From JBAOHV01 sp963714875 (GTDB lineage: Bacteria > Actinomycetota > Acidimicrobiia > Acidimicrobiales > Microtrichaceae), in assembly GCA_963714875.1 (NCBI GenBank), contig CAVQQI010000010.1, positions 310,001-374,000 on the forward strand: a DNA stretch of 64,000 nucleotides, read 5' to 3'. The notes beneath the pieces were generated by a model. It was not told where the DNA came from. It searched no databases and was given only the letters and a program-made list of their open reading frames with translations. Positions 48,656 through 55,738 of the stretch are shown piece after piece (positions within the stretch are counted from its first letter, which is position 1; every line of letters begins with the position of its first letter). A program made the position numbers and the translations under genes.

Positions 48656-48936
48656 GCCCACCCACCGTCCGCCCGTCGAAGGGCCGACGGTACGGGGCGG
48701 GCGGTGGTCGTTCAAGCGGAACCCGCGCCCCGTCGTCGGGCCACCGTGCGCAGAGATCGTTGCGCGCGCCAGTGGTGCGGAGCATCATGACAGCCGGGTC
48801 GACGGCAGGCGGATCCGATCGGTGTCACGGGCGACCGTGCTCGCAGCTGCCACGCTGATCGGGGGTGCGCCCTCGAACGCCGTGCAACCCAGCACGCACG
48901 TGCTCGCGTCGCCCAGATCGAGGTCCCTGCCGCTGG

Positions 48937-50859
48937 CTACCGCTCGTTCCTGGCCAGCCAACCCTGCAGCGCCGACCGGGTCGCGTCGCAGGCCACCTCG
49001 AAGGCGTCCAACAGCTCGGGGTCGGGTGGGAACGGACTGTCCTCGAGCTGCTGGCTGAGGCGGTCCAGCTCGACCGCCCCCAACGTCCGACAGGTCGACC
49101 GCAACGTGTGGGTCGTCCGTGTCAGGCCCTCCGGGTCGAGCGCTCCGACCGACTCGGCGACGGCCCGTCGACGGTGCTCGAGCTCGACCAGGAACGTCCC
49201 GACGATGGACACCACGGGCACCACCGATCCGAGCTGGTCCACCAACAGGTCGAGCGCATCGGTGTCGGCCGGGGCACCGTCGACCATCTCTCCCGAGCGC
49301 GGCCGGGACCGCCGTTCGCCGATGTAGGGCTGCAACGCGTGTCCCAGCTCGAGGAGCCCGACCGGCTTGACCAACATCAGGTCCATGCCTGCCGACAGAC
49401 AGGTGGTGCGGTCCGAGGCTCTCCCACTGGCGGTCATCGCGATGATCGGGACCCGGTGTCCGGGCGCTTCGAGCGACCGGTGCAGCCGCGTCGTCTCGAC
49501 ACCGTCCAGGCCGGGCAGCTGCCAGTCCATCAGCACGCAGTCGATGTCGTGGTCGCCCGACAGCGCGTCGAGCGCCTCGTTGCCCGTACCCACCACGGTC
49601 GTGCGGGCACCCAGACGTGCCAGCTGCTCCGCGACCAGCATCTGGTTGACCGCGTTGTCCTCGACGACCAGCACGTGTGCGCCGCCGCGGGCGCGGACCG
49701 GATCGCCGGTCGGGCGGTCGGCCGCGTCGCCGCCGACCTCGTAGGGGATCTCGACGGTGAAGCGTGACCCCTCGCCCGGTGTCGACTCGACCCGGATGCT
49801 CCCGCCCAACAGGTCGACCAGACCCGATGTGATGGCGAGCCCCAGGCCCACCCCACTGGTTCGGTCTCCCTGGGAGCCCTGGTCGAAGGGGTCGAAGATG
49901 CGTTCCAGGTCCGAGGCGTCGATGCCCCGTCCCGTGTCGGTCACGGTCCACCGCAACCCGACGCAGTCCTGTCGTCGGCACAGCGACACCCGCAGCACGA
50001 TGCGACCCGACGAGGTGAACTTCGCCGCGTTGGTGACCAGGTTGGCCAGCACCTGGCGGACCTTCGCCCCGTCGATCAGGACCGTGTCGGGCACGTCCTC
50101 GTCGCTGTGCCCCTCGACGACCACGCCGTCGACGGCGAGCTCGCGGCCGAGTGCGGTCGCGTCGGAGAGCAGCTGACGCGCCAGTGTGGGTTCGGGTCGC
50201 AGCGGGTTCCGAGCGGCGTCGGTCCGGGAGTACTCGAGCAGCTCGTCGACCAGGTGCTGGAACGCCTGCGCCTGTCGATGGGTCGAGTCGACGAGGCGGC
50301 GGGACGACCAGGGCAGGTCGGCCTCGCCGAGCAGTTCGGTGAGGCCGCGCAGCGCGTGGAGCTGGTTGCGCAGTTCGTGGCTGACACGCGCGAGCAGCTC
50401 GGAGCGGAGCCGGGACTGCTCGACGGCCTCGTCGCGTCGGAGGGCCAGCTCGGCCTCGATCGCCTTGCGGGCGGTGATGTTGCGAGAGGTGATCACGATT
50501 CCTGCGACCAGTGGGTCCTCGAGCAGGTTGACCGCGGTGAGCTCGATGTCGGCCCACGACGAGTCCGACTGCACGACCCGGACGTCGATGGTGACCTGCT
50601 CCCTCGGTCGTTGCAGCACGAGCTCGCGGGTGGCCAGCAGGCGCGGCAGGTCGTCGGGGTCGACCAGGTCGAAGATGGACCGCTCGCGCCAGTAGTCCGG
50701 CTCGTAGCCCATCACCTGCGCGTGGAGTCCGGTGGTGTCCAGCACGTGGCCGTCCGCGTCGACCAGCGTGACCGTGTCGCTGATGTTGGCCAGCATCGCC
50801 TGCATCCGGCGCAGCGCCTGCTCGTCGCTGTCCGACCGGGTGGTCGACACGATGCTCAT
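48937..50859 (-). CDS. Hybrid sensor kinase: PAS, HisKA, HATPase, receiver, Hpt
   Basis: 640 residues without TM segments, so cytosolic. PAS domain (residues ~20-125, TVTLVDADGHVLDTTGLHAQ, VMGYEPDYWRERSIFDLVD); HisKA with the H-box LARVSHELRNQLHALRGL near 160; HATPase_c with VLANLVTNAAKFTSSGR, VTDTGRGIDASDLERIFDPF and GVGLGLAITSGLV; receiver (~405-520) with VLVVEDNAVNQMLV, phospho-Asp in CVLMDWQLPGLDG, and KPVG; C-terminal Hpt with THTLRSTCRTLGA. It can therefore run a full internal phosphorelay. Its ATG overlaps the OmpR-type regulator stop (ATGA), making it the last gene of the H-NOX cluster. No output domain is present. Confidence 0.93.
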   Translation of the reverse strand: MSIVSTTRSDSDEQALRRMQAMLANISDTVTLVDADGHVLDTTGLHAQVMGYEPDYWRERSIFDLVDPDDLPRLLATRELVLQRPREQVTIDVRVVQSDSSWADIELTAVNLLEDPLVAGIVITSRNITARKAIEAELALRRDEAVEQSRLRSELLARVSHELRNQLHALRGLTELLGEADLPWSSRRLVDSTHRQAQAFQHLVDELLEYSRTDAARNPLRPEPTLARQLLSDATALGRELAVDGVVVEGHSDEDVPDTVLIDGAKVRQVLANLVTNAAKFTSSGRIVLRVSLCRRQDCVGLRWTVTDTGRGIDASDLERIFDPFDQGSQGDRTSGVGLGLAITSGLVDLLGGSIRVESTPGEGSRFTVEIPYEVGGDAADRPTGDPVRARGGAHVLVVEDNAVNQMLVAEQLARLGARTTVVGTGNEALDALSGDHDIDCVLMDWQLPGLDGVETTRLHRSLEAPGHRVPIIAMTASGRASDRTTCLSAGMDLMLVKPVGLLELGHALQPYIGERRSRPRSGEMVDGAPADTDALDLLVDQLGSVVPVVSIVGTFLVELEHRRRAVAESVGALDPEGLTRTTHTLRSTCRTLGAVELDRLSQQLEDSPFPPDPELLDAFEVACDATRSALQGWLARNER

Positions 50860-51590
50860 CGGGCCACCGCCCGCCCGGGGCGCCCGTCGCCACCCTCGGT
50901 CATCGGCTCGGGCGCCGGCTGGTGCATCCCGTAGCCCACGCCGCGCACGGTGCGGATCCTGTGGATCCCCGGCCGATCGATCTTGCGGCGGAGGTTGGCG
51001 ATGTGGACGTCGACGACGTGGTCGTCATGGATCCAGTCATCGCCCCAGACCCGCTCGCACAGCGCCTGTCGTGACAGCACCCGGTCGGTGTGCTCGCTCA
51101 ACGCGTCGAGGATCGCGAACTCGATCCGGGTCAGCGGCACCTCGTCGCCGTCGACGGTGCACCGGTGCGCTGCGGGTTCCACGACCAGCGTGCCGATGCG
51201 GCGCTCGGCCGACGTCCGGGCGCTGCGGTCACCGCGACGCCGCATCATCGCCTCGACCCGGGCGAGGATCTCCCGGGGTGAGTACGGCTTGGTGACGTAG
51301 TCGTCGGCGCCGAGCTTCAGGCCCAGCACCTTGTCGATCTCGTCGTCGCGAGCCGTCAGCATGACGACGAACGCGTCGGAGAACGTCCGCAGTTCGCGGC
51401 ACACATCGGTGCCGTCCATGTCGGGGAGACCGAGGTCCAACAACACGACGTCGGGGCGCAGGGCGCTGGCAGCGGTCAGGCCCGCGCGGCCGGTCGACGC
51501 GGAGCTGGTCTCGAACCCCGCGCTGCGCATCACCGCCGACGCGAGCTCCGCGGCGTCCGGTGCATCCTCGATGATCAGCACGCGCGTCAT
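50856..51590 (-). CDS. OmpR/PhoB-family response regulator
   Basis: A 244-residue two-domain regulator. Receiver (1-115): acidic pocket VLIIEDAPDAAE, phospho-Asp in DVVLLDLGLPDMDGTDVCRE, switch Thr in FVVMLTARDDE, and Lys in YVTKPYSPREILARVEAM. Winged-helix trans_reg_C (~135-225): LTRIEFAILDALSEHTDRVL, SRQALCERVWGDDWI, VVDVHIANLRRKID and IHRIRTVRGVGYGM. It should bind direct-repeat DNA as a dimer after phosphorylation by the adjacent kinase. The ATG at 51590 overlaps the kinase stop, and its own stop overlaps the hybrid kinase start, so all are translationally coupled. Confidence 0.95.
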   Translation of the reverse strand: MTRVLIIEDAPDAAELASAVMRSAGFETSSASTGRAGLTAASALRPDVVLLDLGLPDMDGTDVCRELRTFSDAFVVMLTARDDEIDKVLGLKLGADDYVTKPYSPREILARVEAMMRRRGDRSARTSAERRIGTLVVEPAAHRCTVDGDEVPLTRIEFAILDALSEHTDRVLSRQALCERVWGDDWIHDDHVVDVHIANLRRKIDRPGIHRIRTVRGVGYGMHQPAPEPMTEGGDGRPGRAVAR

Positions 51591-52480
51591 GGCTGCACCG
51601 TCGTGTCCGGGCCACAGGCCGGTCCCGCGGGCACCGTCGCGGTGACGACGAGTCCGCCCTGGTCGGAGATCTCGGCCCATGCGTCGCCGCCCATGCAGGC
51701 GGTGAGTCCCGCGACGATCGCCAGACCGATGCCGGAGCCGCCGACCACCCGGGCGGTGCCGTTCTCGAGCTGGACGAACGGCTCGAAGATCCTGCTCAGC
51801 TCGGCCCGGTCGACGCCTGGTCCCTCGTCCTCGACCTGGAGCTCCACCCGGTCGCCGTGGGCGGAGAGACGCAGGTGCAGGGTTCCGGGCATGGCGAACT
51901 TCTGGGCGTTGGACAGGAGCGCGTCGCCGATCTGCGTCAGCCGATCGGGGTCCACCAACGCCGCGCCCCCGGAGTCGGGCACCAGCAGGAGCCCACGTGC
52001 GCGCAGCGGGTTGGCCCAGCGGTCCACCAGCTCGTCGGCCACGGCGTCGAGGTCGGTGGGGATCGGGTCCACCTCGATGCTGCCCACCTCGGTCTGGGCC
52101 AGTTCGAGGAGGTTGTCGAACAGGGTGCAGAGCTCCTGGGTCGCGGCGGCGGCCAGCTCGATGCGACCTGCGTCGTCCGCATCGCTGGTCCGCACCAGCT
52201 CCAGCGCGGACAGCACGGTCTGCAGCGGTGTGCGGACCTCGTGACCGAGGTTGGCCAGGAAGGCCGTCTTCGCCGCCGCGGCCGACTCGGCGCGGTCGTG
52301 CTCGGCACGGAGCTGGCGGGTGCGTTCCTCGACCCTGGAGTCGAGCTCGGCGGTGGCCTCCCAGAGTCGTCGGAGCCCGGCCTCCGCGATGCGTTCGCTC
52401 TCCAGGCGCGCCGCACGCTCGCGCGACCAGCGGCGTTCCATCAGTGCCGCGTCGTGTGCGAGCGGGGTCTCAGACGTCAT
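51587..52480 (-). CDS. Soluble histidine kinase (candidate H-NOX partner)
   Basis: A 297-residue kinase with no TM or sensory domain. An N-terminal coiled coil (RWSRERAARLESERIAEAGL, ELDSRVEERTRQLRAEHDRA) leads into the dimerisation/phosphoacceptor helix with H-box FLANLGHEVRTPLQTVLSAL. The ATPase domain has N-box IGDALLSNAQKFA, G1 VEDEGPGVDRAELSRIFEPF and G2 GGSGIGLAIVAGL. A kinase without its own input needs a partner; the H-NOX gene overlaps it by 11 bases, which is the arrangement known for H-NOX/HnoK pairs. ATG at 52480 is chosen because the coiled coil starts right after it. The stop overlaps the regulator start. Confidence 0.93.
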   Translation of the reverse strand: MTSETPLAHDAALMERRWSRERAARLESERIAEAGLRRLWEATAELDSRVEERTRQLRAEHDRAESAAAAKTAFLANLGHEVRTPLQTVLSALELVRTSDADDAGRIELAAAATQELCTLFDNLLELAQTEVGSIEVDPIPTDLDAVADELVDRWANPLRARGLLLVPDSGGAALVDPDRLTQIGDALLSNAQKFAMPGTLHLRLSAHGDRVELQVEDEGPGVDRAELSRIFEPFVQLENGTARVVGGSGIGLAIVAGLTACMGGDAWAEISDQGGLVVTATVPAGPACGPDTTVQP

Positions 52481-53021
52481 GCCCGGTCTCCGTGCGCACC
52501 CGCAGGACACACCGGTCCCCACCCTCGAGCGCGCACTGCGTCTGCACGACCTCGGCGGTGGTGGCGAAGCTCGCCGCCGCACCCTGGACGAGCCCCTCTG
52601 CCAGGTGGCAGAGCCCTCGATCGGAGCGGTAGACGAGCTCCCAGCATCCGGGGCCGAGATCGGTCACCGAGAACTCGGGCGGGGCTGCGTCGGCGTACAG
52701 CTTGTGCACCTCCGGGTGGATCACGTCCTCGAGCTGGTGCAGCAACGCCCCCAGGTCGGCGATGCCGGCCACCAGGGACGGTTGACGTCGGACCAGGGGC
52801 TCGTAGCCGTGGCGCCCGACGTGCCGGAGCACCTCGGCGGGGTCGAGGCCGCTCGCCGCGGCGATCGCGTCGACGATGGCGTCCAGCTCTGCGTGGGGGT
52901 AGTCACCGAGGGAGGTGTAGATGCCCTCGACGCACGCATGGTGGAGCGCGGCGTCCCACGCAGCAGCCCCGAGGGTCTGGTCGACCACGTCCTCGGTGAC
53001 GTTGAACAGCACGCCTTTCAC
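52470..53021 (-). CDS. H-NOX haem nitric-oxide sensor
   Basis: A 183-residue stand-alone haem NO-binding protein. The start MKGVLFNVTEDVVDQTLG and DAIAAASGLDPAEVLRHVGR match the helical subdomain of H-NOX. The proximal haem-ligand histidine is His102 in LLHQLEDVIHPEVHKLY. The haem-propionate clamp YxSxR is present as Tyr131-Arg-Ser133-Asp-Arg135. These residue numbers coincide with those of the structurally known Thermoanaerobacter protein. Position 140 is Leu, not Tyr, so the distal pocket lacks the O2-stabilising hydroxyl and the protein should prefer NO (and CO) over O2. The GTG start at 53021 has GAGGAG at good spacing. It heads the kinase-regulator-hybrid kinase cluster. Confidence 0.93.
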   Translation of the reverse strand: MKGVLFNVTEDVVDQTLGAAAWDAALHHACVEGIYTSLGDYPHAELDAIVDAIAAASGLDPAEVLRHVGRHGYEPLVRRQPSLVAGIADLGALLHQLEDVIHPEVHKLYADAAPPEFSVTDLGPGCWELVYRSDRGLCHLAEGLVQGAAASFATTAEVVQTQCALEGGDRCVLRVRTETGHDV

Positions 53022-53124
53022 GTCCACGCTCCTCGCAACCGGCCCGATCCGCGCGTCTGCGCCCGACCGGGCCGCCATCTCCTTGCATCGGCTCGTACCG
53101 GGGCGACTTGAGCAACCCGCTGCA

Positions 53125-54185
53125 TCAGGGGGCACACGGCGGTGCACCAGCGCGCGACGACGGGGTCGCAGGGGCGGGCGCCTCGACGGGCGAGAGCAGC
53201 ACCCAGGCCGAGCCGACCCGGCCAGCCATCTCGGGTGGCAGCTGGTCGACCGGCACGGCGAAGGACCCCGGGGCCCAGCCCACCGTGAGGTTCGGTACGG
53301 GCTGTGCTGTCGGTGCAGGCGGCGCGTGGTGGGCGCACGGGGTGGGTGTCGGGACCTGCACGACGATGACCTGCGGCGGCGCGGCTCCGGCGGTGTGGGG
53401 GACCGGCGGCGGGACCTGGACGAACGGTGGCGGGGTCGACCGGGGCGGCGGCGGATCCCCGGGGGTCGCCTCGGCGGGCACGTCGACCGGCACATCGACG
53501 GACGGCGCTGCGTCGCGGGATGGCGCTGTGTGGTCGGACGGCGCTGTGGGGTGGGGTGGAGCGCTCCGGGCCGGGCCGGGGGCGGCCGCCGCGAGCCGGG
53601 CCGCACGTCGGTCGAGCAGGGTCTGACCGACGTAGATCGAACCCGGAACCAGGATCAGCAGCAGGGTGCCGAGCCCGGTCGACAGGAAGACCATGGTGCG
53701 ACCGACCTTCGGGATCGAGAACCAGCGGGTCCCGAGGACGTCGCGGGCCTTGGTGGTGAACGGGTCCTCGGTGTCGTTCGCGTCGCCCTTCGTCGAGAAC
53801 GTGTCGCCGTTGTCGCTGACCTTCGTCACCCGGTGCGTGACCAGCGTGTTGTCCGCCGAGGGCACCCGGAAGGTGATCACGTCACCCCTCCTCACGGTCC
53901 GGGGGTCGACGTCGCGGCTGATGAGCAGGTCGCCGGGCTCCATCGAGGGGGCCATCGAGCCGGTGCGGATCGCGAGGAGCTCTCCGCCGGAGAACCGCAG
54001 GACGGTCATCGCCACGAAGACCACCAGGGCGAGGCTCATCACCAGCGTGAGCAGCAGGCCGCCGACGCGGCTGAGCCGGCGTCGCGCCGAGCGGTGCCCG
54101 GCAGAGGGGAGCGGCGACGGCGGCGGGGTGCGGTCCCGGGCGAGGTGGTCGCGGGAGTGGTGATCAGCTCTGGGACGACGGACAT
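53125..54185 (-). CDS. Signal peptidase I, SipW/ER-type, with long Pro-rich tail; frameshift near 54080
   Basis: An S26B-type signal peptidase. After a TM helix (VGGLLLTLVMSLALVVFVAM), the catalytic Ser is in AIRTGSMAPSMEPGDLLISR; the general base is His in NTLVTHRVTKVSDNGD instead of the Lys of classical LepB, as in SipW. A second TM (VFLSTGLGTLLLILVPGSI) is followed by ~170 Pro/Ala/Thr-rich residues, presumably cytoplasmic. The best start is ATG 54185 with AGGAG 10 bases upstream, reading MSVVPELITTPATTSPG. This is one frame away from the catalytic frame and joins it near 54080. It lies downstream of the TasA-like gene, the standard substrate-peptidase pairing. Confidence 0.85.
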
Positions 54186-54314
54186 GGCGGGCAGCTCCTG
54201 GTTCGGTCCGGGCCGGCACGTCGGCGGCACGTCGGCGGTGCGACAGCGGTGCGGTGGATCAGCGGTGGGTGTGGCGGGAACCGGGGCGATCAGGGACGCC
54301 TGATCAACGTGGTG

Positions 54315-54349
54315 GGCCCGGTGGGGCGGACGAGCCGCCCCACCGGGCC
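54315..54349 (-). terminator. 15-bp perfect hairpin between tasA-like and sipW-like genes
   Basis: Positions 54315-54329 pair perfectly with 54335-54349 (15 G/C-rich bp, plus a flanking G-T) around a 5-nt loop, 19 bases after the TasA-like stop on the minus strand. There is no U-tract downstream, so partial termination or 3'-end stabilisation of the fibre mRNA is likely. Confidence 0.7.
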
Positions 54350-54367
54350 TGGGTGTGTGCTGGGAGC

Positions 54368-54946
54368 TCAGTTGCCGGCGTTGTCGCCGTTGTCGATCTC
54401 CTGGCCGGCCAGCTGCGAGGCGTCGACCTGGAAGTCGAACCCGACGCTGGCGCCCTGGTACTTGTTGTCGATCTCCGGCGCGTTCTCGGGCCAGCTGATC
54501 GCCACTTCGTAGGCGGTCGCCTCACCCGATTCGAGTCCGGCGGCGATGGGCTCCAGCTCGGACAGCTTCGAGCCCTTGGCCAGCTCCTTGCCGTCCTGGG
54601 AGACCGTGACCACGAGCACGTCGTCGAGGGCGCCGTCGACGTTGATCGCGTCGAGGGCGAAGTCCTCGGTGAGGGAGCCGGTGTTGATGACCTGGACCTT
54701 CTGGGTCGTGGTGTCACCGGGCTTCATGTTGCCGACCTCGAAGTACCGGGCATCCTGCCCGAACGCGACGTCGAGGGTGCCGGAGGAGATCTCGTTGTCG
54801 GTGTTCGCGTCCTGGGCGGTGAACCCTGCCAGGGTGGCGACGCCGGGTGCGGCGGCGACCAGGCCGGTCAGGACCAGGCCGACGGCGAGGCCGCGACGGT
54901 GGCGCCTGCGTGCCGGTGCGGGGGTGGTGTCGAGGGTGGTGTCCAT
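54368..54946 (-). CDS. TasA/camelysin-like fibre protein with SipW-type signal peptide
   Basis: A 192-residue exported protein. The signal region (RRRHRRGLAVGLVLTGLVAA, APGVATLAGFTAQDANTDNE) has the SipW-dependent form. The mature domain has ISSGTLDVAFGQDARYFEVG, NMKPGDTTTQKVQVINTGSL and DGALDDVLVVTVSQDGK, typical of the TasA/camelysin family whose Bacillus member builds biofilm matrix fibres. The C-terminus (SWPENAPEIDNKYQGASVGF) also fits. GGAGAG lies upstream of the ATG at 54946. The dedicated peptidase follows on the same strand, then the H-NOX cluster, suggesting a signal-controlled matrix operon. Confidence 0.86.
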   Translation of the reverse strand: MDTTLDTTPAPARRRHRRGLAVGLVLTGLVAAAPGVATLAGFTAQDANTDNEISSGTLDVAFGQDARYFEVGNMKPGDTTTQKVQVINTGSLTEDFALDAINVDGALDDVLVVTVSQDGKELAKGSKLSELEPIAAGLESGEATAYEVAISWPENAPEIDNKYQGASVGFDFQVDASQLAGQEIDNGDNAGN

Positions 54947-55027
54947 TGCTCTTGCTCTCCTTGGGTTGGTCCGGTGGTTCCGGATCGCAGCGGCGTTCGC
55001 CGGCGCAGGAATCACTGTCGGGGACCC

Positions 55028-55069
55028 ACCTCAAGACCACAGGAGGTCGAACCTCAAGATCTGCTCAAG
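55028..55069 (-). promoter_or_regulatory. Direct repeats ACCTCAAGA x2 plus CTCAAG upstream of the tasA-like gene
   Basis: ACCTCAAGA at 55028-55036 and 55051-55059, with a third CTCAAG at 55064-55069; the hexamer spacings are 23 and 10 bases. They lie ~80-125 bases upstream of the TasA-like start. Phased direct repeats are the usual target of OmpR-type regulators, and one is encoded in the same cluster. Inference only. Confidence 0.4.
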
Positions 55070-55163
55070 TCCTCGGTACGGGTCCCGGTCCGGTCCGGTT
55101 CCGGTGCGGGCCCCCCGCCCGAGAGCGCACTGGCGACAGCGGCCTGGCGTGGGGACGGACACC

Positions 55164-55413
55164 ATGTCGGGTCCGTCCGGAACCCGCACGCTGTTGGAGA
55201 TCGACCGGGCCAACCCCGACTGGAGCCTCCAGAGCGGACCGGTCTGGTCAGCCGACTTCGCCTGGGTCATGACCTGGGACGGGCGCCTGCTGCTCACCAC
55301 CGACGGCAAGGAGCCCAGCGACACGCGTCCTGGCCGAGGGAGCATCGTGGTCGCCGTACGGCGAGGAGGTCCCGAACTTCTCGATCCTGGGCGACGACGT
55401 CGAACTCGGCTGA
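55164..55413 (+). CDS. Small hypothetical protein; probable frameshift near 55326
   Basis: Reads MSGPSGTRTLLEIDRANPDW, SLQSGPVWSADFAWVMTWDG, RLLLTTDGKEPSD, and after skipping one base RVLAEGASWSPYGEEVPNF, then SILGDDVELG and a stop: about 82 residues, acidic and Trp-rich. The composition differs from shadow frames, which are Arg-rich here, so I think it is real. No family is recognised and no good ribosome site is seen; it may be a remnant. It sits between the TasA-like promoter region and the tRNA-Thr fragment. Confidence 0.4.
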
Positions 55414-55489
55414 ATCTGCGCCGTTCAGGAACTCGATCTCCCGAGCAGCACACGCAGCGTCGGACGTGGGATCGAAGGAGCGCTGGCAG

Positions 55490-55533
55490 AGCCCGAGAGG
55501 AGAATCGAACTCCTGACCTGCTGTTTACAAGTC
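55490..55533 (-). other. 3' half of a tRNA-Thr(TGT): likely attachment-site scar
   Basis: On the minus strand this reads the anticodon loop CTTGTAA (anticodon TGT), 3' anticodon strand, variable bases, a perfect T arm (AGGAG-TTCGATT-CTCCT), and the acceptor 3' strand CTCGGGC plus discriminator T. The 5' half is missing: upstream bases (GGACACTCGACCCACGA) do not pair. tRNA 3' halves are left as direct repeats where integrative elements insert. Confidence 0.75.
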
Positions 55534-55593
55534 GTGGGTCGAGTGTCCACCGAGTGCCGTTCAGGCCCGCCAGGTCGCGGAATCTGCGTCGAC

Positions 55594-55713
55594 GTCTCAC
55601 GTGATTCAACCGCTGATATCCGTGGTCGTCCAGAGATTCGTGAGACAAACCGTGAGACGCGATGCCTACGAGGTGGCGGACTACTCGAGGTCTCCAGCCG
55701 GGAACGGTGAGAC
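55594..55713. repeat. GTGAGAC repeat cluster
   Basis: GTCTCACG at 55594-55601 is inverted relative to CGTGAGAC at 55639-55646 and 55651-55658, and GTGAGAC recurs at 55707-55713. They lie between the tRNA fragment and the ERCC4 gene. They could be integrase arm-type sites of an element end, or an operator for the nuclease gene. Otherwise 55414-55738 holds no gene that I can support. Confidence 0.5.
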
Positions 55714-55738
55714 TGGGTTCGGGTGGCCCCAGGACGCG

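Noticed and set aside
55490..55533. A functional tRNA-Thr gene.
   Set aside because: Only the 3' half exists. No D arm, 5' acceptor strand or matching 5' anticodon strand can be found in the adjacent bases.
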